From the NCBI GenBank assembly GCA_003154775.1, contig PMES01000087.1:1-38092 (forward strand): 38,092 nucleotides of DNA, in the 5' to 3' direction. Below the pieces are notes generated by a model. The model was not told the origin of the DNA, made no database searches, and saw only the letters and a list, made by a program, of their open reading frames with translations. The position numbers and the translations under genes were made by a program. This stretch comes from Acidobacteriota bacterium (lineage in GTDB: Bacteria > Acidobacteriota > Terriglobia > Acidiferrales > UBA7541). Positions 34,482-38,092 of the stretch are shown piece by piece (the stretch's first letter is position 1; each line of letters begins with the position of its first letter).

Positions 34482-36188
34482 CTAGTCGACAGGTAACTCT
34501 GGGATGGCGGCGCCGTCCTTGCGCGGGTCGGAGGCGCCATAATTAATGCCCTTGGCAAAATCGCGCAGGACCGCCTGGCCGCCGCCCACGTCCGAGGAAA
34601 AGGTGCCGAGGAGGGTGATCTTGTGTCCCTTGGCGGCTAGATCGTCGCGGGTCTTTTGCGAGAAGCGGTTCTCCATCTCGACGTCGCAGCCTTCAAAGGT
34701 GCGTTTGGTGAACCGCGGAGCCTCCAGCGCCGCCTGAATGTTCATCTTGAAATCCACCAGATTCGCGATGAACTGCGCGTGAGCCTGCGATTGGTTCCAG
34801 CCGCCCATGATGCCGAAAGCCAAGCGGAGATCACCCTTCTGCGCAAACCCCGGGATGATGGTGTGGCGGGGACGCTTGCGGCCGGCCAGCGCGTTGGGCA
34901 AGCTGGCGTCCAGCGTGAAGAGTGCGCCGCGATTGTGCAGTGCAAAGCCCGTTCCCGGCGCGACAATCCCGGAGCCAAATTCGCTGTAGTTGCTTTGTAT
35001 CAGCGAAACCATGTTGCCTTCCCGGTCCACCACCGTCAGGTACGTGGTGTCGTTGCCTACGGGCAAATTTCCAGCGGGCACGGCGCAATTCGCATGCTCC
35101 GGGTCAATCAGCTTTGCGCTTTGCGTTGCCCACTCTTTTGAGAGCAGCGCGCGCACCGGCAAATTCTGGCCGCGCGGATCGCCAATATATCGGGCCATGT
35201 CCGCGTAGGCGATTTTCTTGGCCTCGATCATGGTGTGAAGCGCTTTGGGGGAACCGAAGCCATAATCCTTCTGGCCGAGAGGAAAGTTCTCCATGATGTT
35301 GAGCATTTCCAGGGCGGCAATGCCCGTCCCGTTGGGAGGCATTTCATAAACGGTCCAGTCGCGATAGGTGGTGGAGATGGGCTCAACCCACTCGCTGGAG
35401 TATTCGGCCAGGTCGGCGGCGGTCATGGTGCCGCCGTGGCGCTTCATCGTTTCCATGATGCGGCGCGCGATTTCGCCTTTATAGAAAGCGTCGCGCCCGT
35501 GCTCGGCAATCTGCTGCAGAGACCAGGCAAGTTCCGGGTTGCGGAAGACTTCGCCGGTCTTGGGCGGACGATCCTGCGGCAGGTAAAGCTTGGCGGCAGT
35601 TTCATCGCCGCGCAGGTAGTCCACGGCACTTCCCCAGTACATCGCCACCCACTCGGTAACGGGATAGCCATTCTGCGCTGTGTTGATCGCGGCCGCCAAA
35701 TCTTCGCCGAGCTTCTTGCGTCCGAATTTGTCCGCAAGTTTCTGCCAGCCATCCACGGCGCCGGGGACGGTAATGGTATGGATGCCGGAATCCGGCATTT
35801 CGCGCAAGCCGAGTTTGTGGAGCGCTTCGATGGTGAGGCCCTTCGGCGCCCAACCGCTGGCGTTCAGGCCGTAGAGCTTGTTGGCTTTCGCGTCGTAGAC
35901 GATGGCGAACAAATCACCGCCAATGCCGTTCATCATCGGGGAGACCACGCCCATCATGGCGTTCGTGGCGATTGCCGCATCCACGGCATTTCCACCGCGC
36001 TCCAGGATGCGCGCGCCGGCCCGCGCGGCAAGGGGAGATTCCGCGGCTACAATGCCATTGCGCGAAATGACCATGGAACGGGCTTGCGAGCGGTCCTGGG
36101 CGGTGGTTGTGCCGGGGATCATGCTGCAGGCAAGATACAGCAAAGCGGCGGGCGTTGCGAAGTAGTGTCTCAAGCGGCCATCCCTCAT
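34482..36188 (-). CDS. ggt: gamma-glutamyltransferase
   Basis: A 568-residue N-terminal-nucleophile hydrolase that cleaves gamma-glutamyl bonds of glutathione and related peptides in the periplasm. A signal peptide is visible (FATPAALLYLACSMIPGTTTAQ). The large-subunit motif GGNAVDAAIATNAMMGVV, followed by GIGGDLF, is present. Autoprocessing would occur before T381 (GNDTTYLTVVDREGNMVS), giving the small subunit. FGIMGGWNQSQAHAQ and SDVGGGQAV are later family motifs. I chose the ATG at 36188, which lacks a good ribosome-binding site; the frame reaches 36341 without a signal-like start. The product may be a class more like glutathione hydrolases of Acidobacteria and Proteobacteria than acylases. 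Confidence 0.93.
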   Translation of the reverse strand: MRDGRLRHYFATPAALLYLACSMIPGTTTAQDRSQARSMVISRNGIVAAESPLAARAGARILERGGNAVDAAIATNAMMGVVSPMMNGIGGDLFAIVYDAKANKLYGLNASGWAPKGLTIEALHKLGLREMPDSGIHTITVPGAVDGWQKLADKFGRKKLGEDLAAAINTAQNGYPVTEWVAMYWGSAVDYLRGDETAAKLYLPQDRPPKTGEVFRNPELAWSLQQIAEHGRDAFYKGEIARRIMETMKRHGGTMTAADLAEYSSEWVEPISTTYRDWTVYEMPPNGTGIAALEMLNIMENFPLGQKDYGFGSPKALHTMIEAKKIAYADMARYIGDPRGQNLPVRALLSKEWATQSAKLIDPEHANCAVPAGNLPVGNDTTYLTVVDREGNMVSLIQSNYSEFGSGIVAPGTGFALHNRGALFTLDASLPNALAGRKRPRHTIIPGFAQKGDLRLAFGIMGGWNQSQAHAQFIANLVDFKMNIQAALEAPRFTKRTFEGCDVEMENRFSQKTRDDLAAKGHKITLLGTFSSDVGGGQAVLRDFAKGINYGASDPRKDGAAIPELPVD

Positions 36189-36313
36189 TTCGGAAAATAC
36201 AAGAGTTGCAATTTCGCCGAAATTCGCCGGGGTGCCAGCACTGTATCGCGGGATAACCAGTCCCGCAAGGGGGCGGAAGTGAGGGAGGTGGGTCGGTTTC
36301 CGGCAATGCAGAG

Positions 36314-36395
36314 CATTTTTAGCTCGGTGGCGCGGCGACAATAGGCGTAAGCAGAGAGGAAACGTGATGGGAGCCGCGCCGGTGAGCTAAAAATG
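36314..36395. repeat. long imperfect inverted repeat between ggt and IS91 element
   Basis: Arms of 23 bases (36314-36336 and 36373-36395) match at about 20 positions: CATTTTTAGCTC...GCGCGGC against GCCGCGCC...GAGCTAAAAATG, with a 36-base spacer. It lies just outside the IS91 transposase 3' region and may be an oriIS-type structure, a small MITE-like remnant or the ggt leader. The rest of 36189-36658 shows no gene. Confidence 0.6.
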
Positions 36396-36658
36396 TATTG
36401 GACTGAACCGCTGCAAGGTGCGTGTGCTATGGGTTTTGATTGGTGAGTGGGAGTCGACGTCAAGAGGACGGGCCGTAGGTAATGATGGAAACGAGCATGA
36501 TGCGCTGTACTGTGGGGTCTGCGGCGGGCTCGGCCAGGGCAAACTGCAGGGTGCTTGGCTGACCGCAAAGGGTTTTGAATGCGGTAGGACAACACCACTC
36601 CTGGAACTCGACAGCCACGAGTTTTTGGAGCGAGCGAGTTGGATGCGCACACGATCGA

Positions 36659-37864
36659 TCATGAAGTGTCTTTGCTGGCCGGAGAAAAAGGAACTTCGGA
36701 CAATCGTTTGACGCTGATCATGCAGCCGCGATGACAAACCGGGCATTCCCGGAGAGAGCGGCCCGTGAGCCTCTGGTATCGATCACGGTAATCCTCTGGT
36801 GGCGCGAGCTCGGCAGAGCCTTCCTTTGGAGGAGCCCTGCCCAGAAGTTGACGGCAATGCGCCAACTTTTCCTTGCGGTGTCGATTGCCGAGGAACCCGT
36901 AGTAGCGAATGCGGTGGAACCCACGCGGTAGAACGTGGAGCAAAAATCGCCGGATGAACTCGTCCGCCGAGAGGGTCATGGTTTTCTGCTGCTTGTTGTC
37001 GCGGTAGTCTCTCCAGGTAAATTTCACTTGGCCCTCTTCGATGTCGACGAACCGGTGATTGGAAATGGCCACGCGGTGGGTGTAGCGGCCGACATAGTCC
37101 ACCACTTGCTGTGGCCCGGCGAAGGGCGGCTTGGCGTAGACGACCCATTCCACGTCTCGCACCAAATCGAGATGACGGGTGAAAGCCTGGGGATCTTGGA
37201 GTGCCTGAAGCGAAGAGAAGAACTGCAACTTGCCGACGTCGAAGGCCTGCTGCAGATAGTTCAAGAACAATCGGCGGAACAGCCGGGAGAGCACCTTTAC
37301 GGGCAAGAAAAAGTTGGGGCGGCAGAAGATCCACCGAGTGCCATCGGGCGAAATTCCACCGCCCGGGACGACACAATGCAGATGAGGATGAAAAAGCAGG
37401 TTCTGTCCCCCGCTGTGAAGTACGGCGAAAAAGCCGATCTCGGCGCCCCGCTGTTTAGAATCGGCAGCGATGCTGGACAAGGTCTCGGCAGTGGCTCGGA
37501 ATAGAATGCCATGGACAAGATCTTTGTTCTGGTAAGCGATGGCAGCGATTTGTTCGGGAATCGTGAAGACGACATGAAAATAGTGCGTCGAGAGAACTTC
37601 GGACGTTCGTTTTTCGATCCACTGCGCACGAGCGAGCGATTGGCATTTTGGACAGTGGCGGTCACGGCAGCTGTCGTAGCAGGGGCGCTCGTGATTACAG
37701 CAGTCGCAGCGCTCGAGATGACCGCCGAGGGCGGCCGTGCGGCACACCTCGATCGCGGTCATGACGCGCCGCTGTGCAGAGGATAGCGACGCGCCATGCT
37801 GTTGACGATAGGCATCGCCGTAGCGGCGGAAGATGTCCGCCACTTCCAGCTTCGGACGATCCAT
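36659..37864 (-). CDS. IS91-family transposase (HUH, two-tyrosine)
   Basis: A 401-residue rolling-circle transposase. An N-terminal zinc-binding region holds a dense Cys cluster (ERCDCCNHERPCYDSCRDRH, then CPKCQ; C53-C74). The HUH metal site is H161-x-H163 in FHPHLHCVVPGGG. The two catalytic tyrosines are Y257 and Y261 (DYVGRYTHRVAIS), four residues apart as in IS91. It appears complete, ending with a basic Cys-containing tail (ECPVCHRGCM). I chose the ATG at 37864 (MDRPKLEVADIF) since the longer frame to 38077 overlaps the upstream recombinase gene. Transposition is expected to be one-ended from the downstream end, with variable capture of flanking DNA. Confidence 0.92.
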   Translation of the reverse strand: MDRPKLEVADIFRRYGDAYRQQHGASLSSAQRRVMTAIEVCRTAALGGHLERCDCCNHERPCYDSCRDRHCPKCQSLARAQWIEKRTSEVLSTHYFHVVFTIPEQIAAIAYQNKDLVHGILFRATAETLSSIAADSKQRGAEIGFFAVLHSGGQNLLFHPHLHCVVPGGGISPDGTRWIFCRPNFFLPVKVLSRLFRRLFLNYLQQAFDVGKLQFFSSLQALQDPQAFTRHLDLVRDVEWVVYAKPPFAGPQQVVDYVGRYTHRVAISNHRFVDIEEGQVKFTWRDYRDNKQQKTMTLSADEFIRRFLLHVLPRGFHRIRYYGFLGNRHRKEKLAHCRQLLGRAPPKEGSAELAPPEDYRDRYQRLTGRSLRECPVCHRGCMISVKRLSEVPFSPASKDTS

Positions 37865-37877
37865 GAGGGCCCGGCGG

Positions 37878-38092
37878 TTAGAGGTGTTGCGGCGGAGTAG
37901 GCTGGACCTCCATCGAAACAGCGCGCGGCAACAAATCCAGTGGGCTCGATGTCGAGCACACTTTGCTGGTCGCGATGCGGAGATATTTTGCGGTGGTCGC
38001 CAGGCTGCGATGGCCGAGCAGCAATTGGATGGTGCGAACGTCGGTGCCCGATTCAAGCAAGTGAACCGCGAAGGCATGACGCAGTGAATGCG
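37878..38092 (-). CDS. tyrosine recombinase of IS91-type element, C-terminus (partial)
   Basis: The visible 70 residues contain the last catalytic motifs of a tyrosine recombinase: [15 protein letters not shown] (H..R), [17 protein letters not shown] (H and the nucleophile Tyr). The gene begins outside the window to the right and ends at 37878, 14 bases before the transposase start. Recombinases of this sort accompany some IS91-family transposases; what they add is unclear. The C-terminal [19 protein letters not shown] tail is not catalytic. Confidence 0.82.
   Translation of the reverse strand, partial: HSLRHAFAVHLLESGTDVRTIQLLLGHRSLATTAKYLRIATSKVCSTSSPLDLLPRAVSMEVQPTPPQHL

Larger units (their letters stand above)
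36659..38092 (-). mobile_element. IS91-type element with recombinase and transposase (runs off window)
   Basis: A tyrosine recombinase gene and an IS91-family transposase gene are arranged head to tail on the minus strand, with only 13 bases between them, as in the two-gene IS91 subgroup. The right end is outside the window. The left end lies somewhere in 36396-36658, but I cannot fix the exact terminus without comparing copies. Confidence 0.7.

Noticed and set aside
36185-36652. 155-codon minus-strand frame upstream of ggt
   Set aside because: It spans the inverted repeat, is rich in Ser/Pro/Arg with no domain, and has no ribosome-binding site.

Overview
The window reads as a chromosomal segment of a saccharolytic, free-living bacterium. 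I favour an Acidobacteriota (Terriglobia-type) genome. The reasons are the GC-rich coding style, the density of secreted sugar hydrolases, and a dispersed intergenic repeat (GTCATCCCGA...GGATCTGCTTTTCG) that I associate with that phylum. This assignment is inference from memory, not a search.

Layout. (1) 1-2157: the end of an integrative element: a truncated ribbon-helix-helix-like gene on the minus strand, an excisionase-like HTH protein, a second small ribbon-helix-helix-like protein and a tyrosine integrase. It abuts the 3' end of an initiator tRNA-Met gene (2158-2234), a standard integration target. (2) 2301-9091: secreted glycan degradation, with a GH3 enzyme, a frameshifted remnant of a GH172 (DUF2961) enzyme, an exported aldose 1-epimerase and a GH31 alpha-glycosidase. 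(3) 9162-19461: a deoxy-sugar catabolic locus. It has a GRP/RhaT-like permease, a lactate-oxidation operon (lutC-lutB-lutA-like, minus strand), a divergent chimeric regulator (IclR-type HTH joined to a LacI-type ligand-binding domain), L-rhamnose isomerase, a fused rhamnulose-1-P aldolase/lactaldehyde dehydrogenase and rhamnulokinase. (4) 19549-22784 (minus): an enolase-superfamily sugar-acid dehydratase, a fumarylacetoacetase-family hydrolase and a zinc alcohol dehydrogenase, consistent with a non-phosphorylative fuconate/rhamnonate-type route. (5) 22990-26574: an aquaglyceroporin, a Gfo/Idh/MocA oxidoreductase and inositol-1-phosphate synthase. (6) 26782-32794: a YceI remnant and an ilvD-ilvB-ilvN-ilvC operon preceded by a terminator-like hairpin. 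(7) 32938-36188: a DUF72 protein, a small secreted protein and gamma-glutamyltransferase. (8) 36314-38092: an inverted repeat, an IS91-family transposase and a truncated tyrosine recombinase.

How it fits together: rhamnose entering through the permease would be isomerised, phosphorylated and cleaved to DHAP and L-lactaldehyde. The SDR half of the fusion would oxidise lactaldehyde to L-lactate, and the Lut proteins would take lactate to pyruvate. The FAH/dehydratase branch, if it acts on deoxy-sugar acids, would also end in pyruvate plus lactate. The most notable single observation is that the lutB-like gene ends in an 8-T tract, where a -1 shift enters the lutA-like frame and produces a junction like that of naturally fused Fe-S oxidoreductases. 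This is either a slippage-expressed fusion or a homopolymer error.
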